Source of the DNA: Haberlea rhodopensis
Lineage: Eukaryota; Streptophyta; Magnoliopsida; Lamiales; Gesneriaceae
Direction of reading: 5' to 3'
DNA: 64,000 nucleotides
NCBI GenBank assembly: GCA_907163345.1
Contig: CAJQUN010000405.1
Coordinates: forward strand, 310,001-374,000
The position numbers were made by a program, and so were the translations under genes. Position 1 is the first letter of the stretch. Each line of letters begins with the position of its first letter. Positions 36,379 through 48,985 of this stretch are shown one piece after another. The notes beneath the pieces were generated by a model. That model saw only the letters and a program-made list of their open reading frames with translations, was not told the DNA's origin and did no database searches.

Positions 36379-37930
36379 CGTGTACAAGGCTCATATCGGA
36401 TTTATGTGGTTAAATTGTTTTAATCATATTAGGATTATATTGCATGCTATAAAACTGTATATAATCGTATATGATATGATTAAATTAAGTTTGTGAAATT
36501 ATCATGAAATTATATTTGATATAATTGATGTTTGATGTATACGATACACAAAGCGAATAATCGAATCAATTGCATGATGTTTCGGCCACCACCGTGCATG
36601 GCCTGACCATGATTCGTGGCTCATGAATTCCGGCGTTTCGAACAAGTTGGCTCGATGGAAACACAAGATTGGATCTTGACGGCGCATGTGGCTAGGTCAA
36701 TGACGGTCGCCGCACCCACATGGACTCGGACCAAGTCGTGGGCTAGGGTTTCTAACCCTAGGCCCATGATTGGTCCAACCGTGGTCCATGTTGGTTCGAA
36801 CCATGGTGGTTCGTTGGTTTAATCGCTTAAGTTCGTGGCATGTGATGTCCCGAGCGTACGATAATTTTTCAAAATTTTATTTTACAGTTTTAATTAGAAT
36901 TAAATTTTAAATTGTTTAGAATTTAATTAATTAAATGTTGTAGCATGTTTTATGTGTTGTTTGAGCATGGTGCATGGTTATAGCCCTTTGACCTATCAGA
37001 TAGGATTTGTGAATGTTTGTAATTTATAATACGGCCTGCGTGTCGTGCCTTCTCTATTTTTCTCTAAATATTATCCCTCCCCTATGTTCCCCTCGAATGT
37101 GAATCGAGGAATTCTATATCTTGTAAATGTTATATAGTATAGTTTATTTATTGATGGTGACCAATGAAGATGGAGCATGGTGCCGGGATGAGGAGGCCAT
37201 TCACAAATTGGAGCCAAAGGAAGGTGCTTGTGAAGTTACCTTAGGTTGACTCTTAGGATTTTCTCATTGGCTTGAAAAAATCGCTAGTAGAGGCTATAAC
37301 CATGTCACGTTTAATTATGTATGTTGATGCATGATTTATCTTATGTTTTAGATTGATAATTGTATTACACATATATGTAGATATGTATATGCCTATATGT
37401 AATGGACATATTTTAAATTATCAAACTAATCATGAGACAATAAATCCCTCTAAAATATTAAGTTTTAGATGCCTTCCAAAATTAAAAGTACTCGTCAAAA
37501 CTTCGATTGTACATGTGTGGGTTTGCCAAAGCAAAGCACCGTGACAATCTTAGTAAGGCGCGAAAGGATAAAAGTGATATCCGTTATACTTTAAATTGGG
37601 TACGACTTAACTAGGTTATCTCAATAGGATTGGGAACCTAGAGGCATGAGTTGGATAATAATTCATTTGATGAATTGAACAAAGCGTTGTTCGTCCAACT
37701 ATCCAAGAATTACATATGATGTAATTGACAAAGTGTTGTCTACCTAAATAACCGAGTCTTGGGCGATTAGCCAAAGCTAACTCAAGATTAGGCGAAATAT
37801 GGATCTTGGCCCACTACAGGTTTCGAGGGTTGATATTTTTAAACAAAATAGTGGGAGTATCATTTAATATAAGACCATGTTAAATGATTAAATCATAAAC
37901 TTATTTTGCATATTTATATTGTAGATATCC
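36379..37930 (+). other. Untranslated leader of element Q
   Basis: About 1.55 kb between PBS and gag with no conserved reading frame. A similar long leader occurs in R (46757-48985), sharing blocks such as GAAGATGGAGCA, so it is a property of this copia group. Confidence 0.7.
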
Positions 37931-38740
37931 ATGGCAACTAACATCGTATCAAACACATTATCACTGTGATCGGTCCTTGAGAAGGACAAATTAAATGGGA
38001 CAAATTTCCTAGACTGGTATAGGAACTTGAGGATAGTCCTCAAACAAGAAAAGAAGCAATATGTCCTAGAGGAACCCTTACCTGCTGAGGAACCTCCCCT
38101 GACGGCTACCAGAGCCGATAAAGATGCTTACAAGAAGCATCAAAGTGACGCACTTGATGTTGGGTGCCTTATGCTTGCCACCATGAACTCTGAGCTTCAG
38201 AAGCAACATGAGGAAATGGAGGCGTTCGATATGATCGAGCACCTTAAGCAACTGTACCAACAACAAGCAAGACAAGAGAGGTATGACATCTCTAAAGCGT
38301 TGTTCCAGTGTAGAATGGTAGATGGAAGTCTAGTTGGAGCTCATGTACTCAAGATGATTGGGTATATTGAGAATCTGCAGAAACTGGGTTTTCCTTTGGA
38401 CCAAGAGTTGGCCACTGACGTGATCTTGCAATCGTTGCCTGAAAGCTTCAGTCAATTTGTCTTGAATTACAATATGATTGAAATTGAAAAGACTCTACCA
38501 CAGTTACTTGGCATGCTTAGAACTTTTGAAGCAAATAGCAAGAGGTCTAAGCCTACAAATGTTCTTATTGTGAATAAGAGCAAAGGAAAGACTAAAGCTA
38601 AGAGCTTCAAGAAGAACAAGAAGGTCTTTGTTAAATCTAAGCCAAAGTGTTCTGCACTGAAGCCAAAGGGAGGAATAGCAAAGGAAGGGAACTGTTTCCA
38701 TTTGGAAAAGGAACTGCAAATTATATCTGGAGGATCTCAA
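37931..38740 (+). pseudogene. Element Q gag (copia)
   Basis: Start ATG at 37931 (MATNIVSNTLSL), but a TGA follows after 12 codons. The rest of the gag domain is open: KLNGTNFLDWYRNLRIVL, a Gln-rich helix region, and DVILQSLPESFSQFVLNY typical of plant copia gag. The zinc knuckle is damaged: only CFH remains in frame (about 38694), and the rest of the finger is lost by a small deletion that shifts the frame. Confidence 0.85.
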
Positions 38741-40187
38741 GAAAGGAAGTGTGACTTCCACTTCAGGTATTTTTGTTATAGAAGTCAATTTATCTACTTC
38801 TTCATCATGGGTATTAGATACTGGATGTGGATCTCTCATTTGTGTAAATGTGCAGGACCTCAAAAAGAGTAGATTGTTGGCGAAAGGCGAAGTTGATCTC
38901 CGAGTTGGAAATGGAGCAAGAGTTGCTGCATTAGCTATAGGAGATTATTGTTTAGCTTTACCTTCTGGTTTATCGTTGATTTTAAAAGACTGTTATTTTG
39001 TGCCATCTATTACTAAAAACATTATTTCTATTTCTTGTTTGGACAAGTTTGGATATTCATTTATTATAAAGAACAATTGTTGTTCCATTTATTTAAATGA
39101 TATATTTTATGCTAGTGCACAAATGATTAATGGTCTTTATGTATTAAATCTTGATATGCCTATCTATAACATAAATACTAAAAGGATTAAGAATAATGAT
39201 TCTAATCCAACTTATCTCTGGCATTGTCGCTTGGGCCATATAAACGAGAACCGCATATTGAAACTTCATAAGGATGGAGTATTAGATTCATTTGATTTTG
39301 AATCATATGAAACATGTGAGTCTTGTTTAATGGGCAAGATGACTAAAGCCCCTTTCAAGGGACATGTTGAAAGGGCAAATGTTTTATTGGGACTAATACA
39401 TAGTGATGTATGTGGAGCAATAAGTACACAAGCTAGAGGTGGTTTTCAGTACTTCGTTACATTTACTGATGACTTCAGTAGATATGGGTATGTGTACCTA
39501 ATGAAGCATAAGCATGAAACCTTTGAAAAGTTCAAAGATTTCAAGAATGAAGTACAAAACCAACTTGGCAAAAGTATCAAAATCCTTCGATCAGATCGAG
39601 GAGGTGAATACTTAAGCCATGAGTTTCATGACTATCTAAAGGAGTGTGGGATAGTCCCACAACTCACTCCTCCGTATACTCCACAATGGAATGGTGTATC
39701 CGAGAGGAGAAATCGAACTTTGTTGGACATGGTTCGATCAATGATGAGTCATGCAGATCTTCCGATATCGTTTTGGGGACATGCTTTAGAAACAACAATA
39801 TTCATACTGAACCGTGTTCCATCTAAATCAGTGGAAAAGACACCATATGAGATATGGACTGGGAAGCGTCCTAGTATGTCTTTTATGAAGATTTGGGGTT
39901 GTGAGGCTTACGTTAGACGTCATGTCTCTAACAAACTTGGACCCAAATCTGATAAGTGTTTATTTGTGGGGTATCTAAGGAAACTAAAGGATACTATTTC
40001 TATTATCCCACCGAGAACAAAGTGGTTGTTGCTCGGACTGGTGTCTTTCTTGAAAGAGAATTTATTTCTAGAAAAATCAGTGGGAGACAAATAGAACTTA
40101 GTGAAATTCAACCACAAGAAAACATTGAACATGATATTGAGATGGAAACAGTGCAGAATAATCATATTGAGATGGAACATGATATTG
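38741..40187 (+). pseudogene. Element Q protease and integrase (copia)
   Basis: Protease with SWVLDTGCGS (about 38810), then GAG-pre-integrase (LWHCRLGHINENR, CESCLMGK) and the integrase core with HSDVCGAIS, RSDRGGEYLSHE and PQWNGVSERRNRT, which hold the D, D and E. The CLFVGY block follows near 39960. A one-base deletion directly after it (about 39974) shifts the frame, and the sequence is then cut at about 40187 by LTR W. It starts in a different frame from gag because of the knuckle deletion. Confidence 0.9.
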
Positions 40188-40674
40188 AGACTATGAGCCT
40201 TAAGAGTTACATGCCAAAAATAAGGACTATCAATGGATTAATTACATTCCCAATCAAAATAATGAATGTTATCCACTATAGCTTTACACTACTCCTAGAG
40301 TAGATACTATACAAAATTAATCATGTCCTTCATTCCTCAAAAGAATTCTTCACAAGCACACCACCTCAACCCGTCTTAGCCCTTCTATCATGCCAAAAGT
40401 GTACCTACAAGGACAACCCCCAAACATGAGCAATGATATCATTCATATACAACACAATATGAATATGAAGCGTAAATGCATAATCATAATAAAACACTTC
40501 CCGTTTTTCCCATGCATTTTAAACGCTACCCGTTTGGTTGTCCCTGTACCATAACTCATGAGTATAATCAATAGATTATTTAATGGTCTACACATGTCAT
40601 GACCTAATACCATCTCATCAATACCGAATACCAATCACCAATCCCTAGTCTGTCCATCACAATGTATTTTAATG

Positions 40675-40868
40675 CCCCTCGCTTATTTACATATAGGCGG
40701 CATAGAATAACCTCGCTTCAATGGACATGCGGTACTCCCACCCCTCGCCTCACATTGAGCGGCAAATATCCTTTCCTCGCCTCATATGATAACCACGCTT
40801 AAATGTGACATGCGGCGCTCCCACCCCTCGCTTCACATTTAGCGGAAACAAACCAAATAGCGGCAAGC
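40675..40868. repeat. CGCT...AGCGGC tandem array (LTR W)
   Basis: Same unit type and arrangement as in the D LTRs, with small differences such as CATGCGGTACTCC. Confidence 0.72.
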
Positions 40869-41231
40869 ATTAAAATCATCAAGGGATGACCACGACTCAT
40901 GGGATGTGCACCAATAACCATCATATGCATATACAACCATCATGCATAATTCAACATGTATTTACATCCACAATGCATAATCACATATATACTCGCATCC
41001 ACAATGCATAAACAATGAGTATATTAGATACATGTACCGTTGGGTGCCCGTAAGTCCTCTACGTACCTTTCCAAAATGTAGGACGTGGTAGGACTTCAAT
41101 TCCTTGGCTGAGTTGCCACCTGGGATGGTTCTACATATTCACACAATTCAATATTAGAACCCAATAATAGTCCAATACCAAAAATTTCATCAATCATGCC
41201 AAGGAAATAATTTTCAGCAAAAAAATGCTCT

Positions 41232-41450
41232 ACCGATCGATCGGTCATCCTTACCGATCGATCGGTAACTGTTCATAATTTTCATTTTAAGCTACGGTTT
41301 TACCGATCGATCGGTCCAAGATACCGATCGATCGCTAGCCATCCACCGATCGATCGGTCGCTTTTACCGATCGATCGGTAAGCAGAGAAATTTCACCCCT
41401 CGCTTCGCACTTGCACCCATCGATCGCCGCCCTGGTACCGATCGATCGGT
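41232..41450. repeat. ACCGATCGATCGGT palindrome array (LTR W)
   Basis: Seven perfect CGATCGATCG cores (about 41234, 41255, 41304, 41325, 41347, 41368, 41439) and one variant near 41419. Unlike the other LTRs, most are flanked as ACCGATCGATCGGT, so the outer bases differ but remain palindromic. Confidence 0.95.
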
Positions 41451-42165
41451 CGCCGCGACATTTTCGGGCAAACTCCATTTTTTTGGTACAAAACTACCAA
41501 ATAACCCAAACTTCAAAAACCAAAGACATCCCAACAACATATCATCACAAAAACCTCATAAAATCATACCCCAACCACATACAACACCAACCCACAACAA
41601 ACCCATATCAAAAACTCAAATAACAAACTCAAATCAAAACAAATCTTTGCAAAAACAACAAGGAGGGACATATACCCTTCCTAGACCTTAAATCTTACCA
41701 AGAATCACTTCACAAGAGTTTGAGCAAAGATTTCTCTTCCTCCTTGGGGTCAAAAACGAAAATGTGGGAAGAGGTTAGGGTTGGGGAAATGTTGGGGAAT
41801 TAAAGAGTAAAATGGTAAAGTGGGTGATAAAGTGGGGTGATTAAAATGAAGTGCATTCCACAATCTCATGGTGTATAAAACACCCCAACATGATATTTTT
41901 AAAAGCATTTCACCAAAATGCATCATAATCACAATTAAACTCATGCTTTCCAATTAATTGCTAACCATGGCAAATAAATCATGCTAATAACAATTTCCCA
42001 ATATGCACAACATGCACCCTGAAATGCTCTCCCGGGTCACTCTACCATGTGACTAAGCATTTCAACATGATAAATAAGTCCAGCACATAATTAATTACCA
42101 CCATAATTAATCATATTAACACAATTAATGCCCAAATTGCAATTAATCATTTCGGGGATATCACA

Positions 42166-43731
42166 TCAACAAGCTATAATGGGCACTGATTCTGAGAAAT
42201 GGCAAGAGGCCATGAAATCTGAGATGGAATCCATGTATGCAAACCAAGTATGGACTTTGGTTGATCCACCTGAAGGGGTACGGCCCATAGGGTGCAAATG
42301 GATTTTCAAGAAAAAGACCGATATGGATGGTAATGTACAAACCTATAAAGGTCGACTGGTTGCAAAAGGATTCAAACAAATTCATGGTATTGACTATGAT
42401 AAAACCTTTTCACCAGTGGCCATGTTTAAATCCATAAGGATCTTACTTGCAATAGCTGCATTTCATGATTATGAAATCTGGCAGATGGATGTCAAAACAG
42501 ATTTCCTTAGTGGAAATCTGCTTGAGGATGTGTACATGACACATCCCAAGGGTTTTGTCGATCCAAAGGATGCTGGAAAGATATGCAAGCTACAACGATC
42601 CATTTATGGATTGAAGCAAGCTTCTCGGAGTTGGAATCTTCGTTTTGATGATGCAGTCAAAGAGTTTGTTTTCATAAAAAACGTAGATGAACCTTGTGTC
42701 TACTAGAAGGTCAGTGGGAGCATAATTATCTTCCTAATATTGTATGTAGATGACATACTTCTCATTGGGAATGAATCCCTGCCTTACAATCTGTAAAGAT
42801 TTGGCTAGGGAATTGCTTTTCGATGAAGGACTTGGGAGAAACCACCTATGTATTAGGAATCAAGATCTATAGAGATAGATCGAGAAGGCTTCTTGGCCTA
42901 AGTCAAAGTACATACATAGACAAAGTGCTTAAAAGGTTTAGCATGCAAGAATCAAAGAAAGGATTCGTGCCTATGACACATGGTATATATCTCTCGAAGG
43001 AACAATGTCCTTCAACACCAGATGAGAGACAACGCATCAGTAAGATCCCATATGCGTCAGCTATTGGATCTATCTTGTATGCCATGATATGTACTCGTCC
43101 CGATGTATCGTATGCTTTGAGCAAGACGAGCAGATATCAAGTTGATCCAGGTGAAGTTCACTGGATTGCAGTCAAGAACATCCTGAAGTACTTGAGAAGG
43201 ACTAAGGATACATTCTTGATTTATGGAGGTGAGGAAGAGCTCAATGTAATGGGTTACACTGATGCAAGCTTCCAAACCGACAAAGATGATTTTCGATCGC
43301 AATCTGGATATGTGTATTGCCTAAATGGAGGTGCTGTGAGCTGGAAGAGTTCAAAGCAAGAGACAGTAGCCGATTCTACAATGGAAGCTGAGTATATTGC
43401 TGCCTCGGATGCAGCAAAGGAAGCTGTTTGGATCAGGAAGTTCATTTCTGAACTTGGAGTGGTGCCTAGCATTAAAGATCCAATAGAACTCTATTTTGAC
43501 AACAATGGAGCGATCGCATTGGCTAAGGAACCTAGATCTCACCAAAGATCCAAGCACATACTTTGGCGCTTTCATTTCATTCGAGAAATCGTTGAAAGGG
43601 GAGATGTTAAAATATGCAAAGTACAAACAGATGATAACGTATCTGACCCATTGACGAAGCCACTGTCACAGCAGAAGCATGATCGTCATACTAGATCTCT
43701 AGGCATTAGGTATATGTCTGAGTGGTCTTAG
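42166..43731 (+). pseudogene. Element Q RT and RNase H (copia)
   Basis: RT begins after LTR W (SEKWQEAMKSEMESM, GCKWIFKKK, RLVAKGF, QMDVKTDFLSGNL, SIYGLKQASRSW) with the catalytic YVDDILLIG near 42745. A TAG replaces the expected Lys codon after DEPCVY (about 42704), and a one-base deletion near 42773 shifts the frame; the frame recovers at MKDLGE (42823). RNase H follows with GYTDASFQTD, MEAEYIA, DNNGAIALAKEP and the terminal SKHIL region, ending at a stop at 43731. Confidence 0.92.
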
Positions 43732-43732
43732 T

Positions 43733-43746
43733 GCAAGTGGGAGATT
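43733..43746 (+). other. Polypurine tract of element Q
   Basis: GCAAGTGGGAGATT immediately before the 3' LTR start TGTTGGG. Confidence 0.7.
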
Positions 43747-45233
43747 TGTTGGGATATGCCCTAAGACATGTCATTGGATGATTGTTTTGACATACAATGT
43801 TTATGATTTTATGAATGGCAATTCATTATTATATATTATTCGTTTAACTGTGCATTGTGAATTAATATATATGTTAATGTCTTTAGAATAATATTGTATT
43901 ATTCTTAAACATTGTCCCTAGTCAAGTATTATCATGAATCGGGATAATGATAATACATAGAGGCTAGTATGTGTTGATTGATGAATTGTTCATTGATATG
44001 AGATATCAAATCAACACATGGGTACATGTTAGAGAACGATGTACTGGACAGACCCACCATAAGAATGCTACATGGATAGTTATATGAGCGTCATAAGCAA
44101 TTCTCATAGTGATAATAATGTATGTAATCCTTACGGCTTGTGATCATCAGAGATCCCAAGATAAGGAGTTATGTATCTTGATATTGTCAAACGTTACCCA
44201 TAACAGGGTAAACTATAAAGGCGACTATTGGATACACTACGAATTATGCAGAGGGATGTTGATTGATCGAGATAGGATTTGTCCCTCCTATATAACAGGA
44301 GAAGTGTTTGGGCCCTTGATCAAGTAAGACTAAAATGCATGGCCATGCTCGAATGAGTCGATATGAGATATCGAGCTTATTCGTTTATTCTAGTTCTACT
44401 TGGGGATCAAGAAATAGAGATTGAATATACGAGTATGACTATTCCATGACTCGTGTTCAATCTAAACACAGAGGACAAAGGGATTAAGTTACATACAAGT
44501 TCTAAAGGTTATATCGAGTCAAAGATTCTTGTAATTTGGGTAGCCTTGATGTGTTGCTAGACACCGCTCTTTGCTTGTAACGTAAAATGAGATTTTATGT
44601 CACTGCCAACATTACAAGATCCTATCGGGTCGCACAAAAGATTAAATCGATAAAGGGAATTAAATTCATTGAATGAATTAATTAATTAAGAAGAGTCTTA
44701 ATTAAAGGATTATGAGGATTTAATTAAATCATGGGTTTGGGCCCATGAGGCTTTAAGAAATTCTTGAACCTCTTAATTAAATCCTAAAAAGGCTAACTAA
44801 GTGAAGATTAAAGGTTAATCAAAAATCATTCTAAGAAAATCTAGCCTCCCACCCAAAACCCACCCTCCAAGCCGCCGCCTCTCACTTCTCTCGGCCCCTT
44901 CACCGTCGCCGTCGTTTGTGAGATCCGGCTATAGTTTGCGATTGAGAATCGTAGTTGGGTTTTGGATTCCGTCTAAGAACGTATCTAGCAATTCGTTCTT
45001 GAACATCCTTTGTTCGATTAATCGTGTGGATACCGTAGAGGCAAAACCTTGGAGGTGTTGCTCGTGACTCGGAATTCGTTGGACGTAGTGCTTTGTGGAA
45101 TCTGCTCAAACACGCAACAAGGGTGAGACTTTTGTAATCCCTAATCCGATATGATAACCTGCGTATAGATCCGGTGTATTAGTAATCCAAATTTTTATTC
45201 CGATGCGTTGCTATGCTTGTTGGATTACTTACA
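43747..45233 (+). repeat. 3' LTR of element Q
   Basis: A 1487-bp LTR, a few per cent different from the 5' LTR by eye, with a 15-bp deletion near 44493 and a damaged TATA box. Ends GGATTACTTACA followed by the ACTAA duplication. Confidence 0.94.
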
Positions 45234-45238
45234 ACTAA

Positions 45239-46043
45239 CACCTACCTGCACACACTCAAACACGTTTTCTGCACACTGCACACACTCAAACACGTTTTCT
45301 GCACACACTAGCACACAGTAAGAAAACAGCCACAGCACCTCAACATTTCGACCAAACAATCACCCAAAATCGACCCAAAGGAGAACTAAACATTTCCCTC
45401 GACAAGCCTCAAATTTTCGAACCCCATCCTGGAAAAATTAAATCCAAACTCGAAAATAAGAGAGGTAGAATGGCTTAGGAAGTAAGGAAACAACATACCT
45501 CACAAATCTTGGCAAGATATTTGAGCTTAAAGGGGCGAAAATTCCAACCCTAAGCTACCATGAAAGAGACGATGAGTTTGAGGGGTTTGGGGAAGGAGAG
45601 CTGATTATTTAGTGTGTGAGAAGATGTATGTGTGTTTTTCTTGTCTAGCACTAGCTTTAAATCTCAACCTTACATTTAATCCACACCCTTAAATTCAACT
45701 ATACTAAAAAAAACAAGTAATTTATTTAAATCAAAGACTCAAAATAATGGTAAAAATTATTGGCTATAAGTGTACCATAAGTTCACTCCCACTAGTTTAA
45801 TTTCAAATCCGGGTCCGACTACAATTCCCTGAAATATGATTCCGAAATTAATTCAAGTATACTCTTATTCGGTGTAGATAATTTCGGAAATCATTCTTAA
45901 ATTTAATTTACGATATAAACTCGACCCGGAATTTATTTTAACTCCGTAGCAAAATAACATTCCCAATAATTTAAATCTCAAAATCTTATTGAAATACCAC
46001 AATTAAGTCAATTGAATAATTATCAAATATTCAGAGCATCACA
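45239..46043 (-). repeat. S1 solo LTR, right part
   Basis: Carries the LTR 5' end (complement TGTGATGCTC). A 32-bp tandem duplication around GCACACACTCAAACACG lies at about 45250-45305. The AT-rich U3 part near 46000 contains no ORF of note. Confidence 0.85.
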
Positions 46044-46672
46044 CACATCATGAGCACCCGTAGTATGAATAACATATTTCGCCCCAAACAAGTTCACTCT
46101 GCAACTAAACATCCTCTACTGATGGATGTTGAACCGACTAGTGTTTCTGAGGCACTCAAAGATCCTCGTTGGCGTACAGCCATGACTGAGGAATTCACCG
46201 CTCTTCTTCATCATGATACTTGGTCACTGGTCCCTCCTGTGCCAAATTCCAATATCATTGGCTGTAAATGGGTGTTTCGTATCCAACGTAAAGCTGACGG
46301 TTCTGTCGATAGATTCAAGGCTCGCCTTGTGGCCAAGGGGTTTCATCAGCGCCCAGGGGTTGACTATACAGACACCTTCAGTCCAGTTGTCAAACCAGTT
46401 ACCATTCGCACGGTACTTACTATTGCCTTACAGTACAATTGGACCCTTCGTCAACTTGACATTAGCAATGCTTTCCTTCATGGCACCTTAACTGATGTCG
46501 TTTACATGTGTCAACCTCCTGGTTTTGTTGATCAAAATTCTCCACATCATGTATGTCGACTGCATAAGTCCCTCTAGGGTCTACGTCAAGCCCCACGGGC
46601 ATGGTACTCTGCTCTTAGCGCGGCATTACTCTCATTTGGGTTTACTCAATCAAGGTCTGACACGTCTTTGTT
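46044..46672 (+). pseudogene. Copia element P: RT, truncated
   Basis: RT N-terminal half of P after solo LTR S1: MSTRSMNNIFRPK (copia RT entry), DPRWRTAMTEEF, GCKWVFRIQRK, RLVAKGFHQRPG, RQLDISNAFLHGTL and, after a TAC-to-TAG change at about 46576, GLRQAPRAW. The sequence stops near 46672 in SFGFTQSRSDTSLF, before the catalytic YVDD motif, where LTR-end sequence of another element (R) begins. RNase H and the 3' LTR of P are missing. Confidence 0.9.
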
Positions 46673-46742
46673 CCCCGGGTTAGATCTGATTATGTTTTAT
46701 TCCGCTGCTTTTGAATCTGACATCGGGGTACGAAACCCAACA
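46673..46742 (+). repeat. Element R: last 70 bp of a 5' LTR
   Basis: Short LTR tail ending ACGAAACCCAACA before a primer site. It joins the P RT directly, so most of the LTR is lost. Confidence 0.6.
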
Positions 46743-46743
46743 G

Positions 46744-46756
46744 TGATATCAGAGCC
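46744..46756 (+). other. Primer binding site of element R
   Basis: TGATATCAGAGCC, one mismatch from the TGGTATCAGAGCC of Q. Confidence 0.7.
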
Positions 46757-48985
46757 AGGTTGCGTTTTGATTTATATATTCAATAATTATTTTATTAGAT
46801 TGTTTCCACTCGATATTAATCGTATTTGAATTTTCAGAAATTTTGGATCCGGAAAAACATAGAAAATTGATTGAAAAAAAAGTTTTTAATTTGAGGCCCA
46901 AAATTTCTGAACCACCGATGACCACCACCGTGGAGGGCGGCGAACGCCAGTTCGCAGCGCACATGGCGGAGAAGTGTTATCCGCCATCTTCCGCCGCCTA
47001 AACAGACATGTGCGACCGGCCGTGCGACGCACAAGAGGATAGCGAACAAGGTGCGCAACTTCGATTTTACGATCTTCACGACCAACTCTTCTGGATCTCT
47101 TCGCGACACACTGGGTGGAAAGGTTCCGCGACCATGGATGTGCTCGAGTTAGGAGACGGCTGGTGCTGTGTGTGAATCGTTGTGTTGCATGGCGGCAACG
47201 GCTACAGTAAACCCTAACCATAAACCCTAAATTCAATTTTGAAGGAAGATGAACAGTAATTTTCGGCATTATTAAAACAAAATAAATTGTTTTGATAAAT
47301 CCAAAAATTAAGTTAAGTTTTGGGATGAAATTGCATTTTTAATTTTGGATCCAAATTGTTTGGAGCCCATAACTTATTTTTGGTCATTTTAAATGTTTTG
47401 TCCATATATTAATTTTTGAAACAATAAATCATAAACTTAATTTATTAAAAATATGATTTTTAATCTATTAAGTGCAAAATGGAGATTTTATAAGTAATTG
47501 AAAATTTAATTAATTGAAAATTAAATGAAAGTGTTTCATTTAATTTGTTGATTTTATTTTCGATTAACATTATTTGAAGGTAAAATAGTAATTTTACCAA
47601 TTAATTGATAATATAATTAATTAGAAATTAAATGAAAGTGTTTCATTTAGTTTGTTAATTTTATTTTTGATTAACATGATTTAAAGGTAAAATGGAGATT
47701 TTACCAATTAATTGAAATTTAATTAATTAGAAATTAAATAAAATTATTTTATTTAATTCGTTAATTTTATTTTTAATTAATGATGCGATTAGTGGGGAGC
47801 TGATAGAATAAATTAATTATTATGCTCTAATTACATGTGATGTGATTAGTACAATTACATGTGATGTAATTGATTAGTTTAATGTTTAATTACATATGAT
47901 GTCATTGCATGATGGATGATTATGGGCCTTGACCAATGTGTTTAGGTGAATGTTTAGGTTTTTAATGTTTCCTTATAATTGTAATTTTTTATTATCGGGC
48001 CTGCAAGCCTGTTCTCTCTATTTTCTAATGTATCCAACCCCAAATTTGATCTATATTCTCTTGTTTGCACGATTTAAATGTAAAATCATTAGAATTGGTG
48101 GGAGATCGAGATTGAAGATGGAGCACCAATAATCAAGACATCTATAATGGAAACAAAAATGTAATAGGATTGCATTGTATACCTACATCACCTTAGACAG
48201 ACTTGTCACGTAAGGCTTACGTGGATCAATTAGAAAAATGCTGTAATCGTCCATATTTATTTTTATTATGCATGCGATGTATGATAAATGTTTGTTTGTA
48301 TGTTTTATTAGTACAATTGATGTTGCATGAATAAAACATAGTTGCATGAATTCGGCAAACAAACAAACAAGCACTTGATGAGATTTTAAAATTATTAAAT
48401 CCCTCTTCTGAATATGATTCAAAAAAATTTAATATCAAACTGTGAAGGGGAGCTCAAGGAGTTTGTTGCTTTCTGTCTTCCATCAACAGTTGCCATCAGA
48501 CGCTACTCGTGTCAGGTGTCTTTTCTCACCCTCGTGGGGAGCATCTAGCATGAGAAAGCTGTGTGTTTAACTGCCACTTAATTATGGATAGGGTTTTGTT
48601 AACCATTAGATTGCTCACCCTCGGGGGTCTTATTGGCGGACATTACCATTCGTGGGATGAGTTAGTTTGATGTGTGAAGGCATAATTGGCCTGCCTCCGT
48701 AGGGTTATGCAAATCACGAGACGAATATCTTGGGGGTTGCATATGATGCAATTGTGAGCTACCTTTAGTATCATGAGGTCGGCTGGACCCTTGCCCGGGG
48801 CTATCATGAGTTAGCTGGACTTCAAGCCCACTAAGAAAATAAGATTTTCCATTCATTTGTCATGAGGATGACGATTTCAAAAAATTTATTGGGAGCATTC
48901 AATCAATAAACTCCATAGTTTTTGAATTAATTAATAATCAAAGGTTTGCTTATATTTTCTGTTTATTCTCAGTATTGTGATTGTC
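46757..48985 (+). other. Untranslated leader of copia remnant R
   Basis: About 2.2 kb without a recognised coding region. Shares organisation and short blocks with the Q leader, and has internal near-repeats of AATTAAATGAAAGTGTTTCA around 47520-47660. Short open frames on both strands look accidental. Confidence 0.6.

Larger units (their letters stand above)
40188..42165 (-). repeat. LTR W: truncated Tekay-family LTR inside element Q
   Basis: About 1978 bp of minus-strand family LTR. The right end is complete (GGGGATATCACA at 42165). The left end lacks the terminal 75 or so bases (TGTAAGGACC...), and homology starts near GAGACTATGAGC. No target duplication can be seen, consistent with a deletion removing the LTR end plus some of Q. 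It has no internal region. TATA-like block (complement) near 41873-41884. Confidence 0.85.
34864..45233 (+). mobile_element. Element Q: complete but defective Ty1/copia retrotransposon
   Basis: A copia element with LTRs of 1502 and 1487 bp (TGTTGGGATATG...GATTACTTACA) and TSD ACTAA (34859-34863 and 45234-45238). It has a PBS for initiator Met-tRNA, a 1.5-kb leader, gag, protease, integrase, RT, RNase H and a polypurine tract. It lies in solo LTR S1. A truncated Tekay LTR (W) interrupts it between integrase and RT. Stops and frameshifts throughout make it non-functional. Lineage looks Tork/TAR-like but is not settled. Confidence 0.94.
32856..46043 (-). mobile_element. Solo LTR S1 (about 2.8 kb), split by copia element Q
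   Basis: Minus-strand LTR TGTGATGCTC...GGGTCCTACA with target duplication CACAT (32851-32855 and 46044-46048) inside copia P. Without Q and its duplicated target it is about 2813 bp (32856-34863 and 45239-46043). No internal region, PBS or polypurine tract is present, so it is a solo LTR left by LTR-LTR recombination. Termini resemble the Tekay family LTR, and S2, S3 and S4 share its motifs, so it likely belongs to a related chromovirus. It holds two TTCCCAGCCAGGGAA motifs at 33041 and 33093. Confidence 0.88.

Noticed and set aside
46834..47269. Overlapping ORFs on the minus strand (91 and 127 codons) as a gene
   Set aside because: They lie in the leader of copia remnant R, show no known domain, and have Arg-rich content from a local GC-rich stretch.
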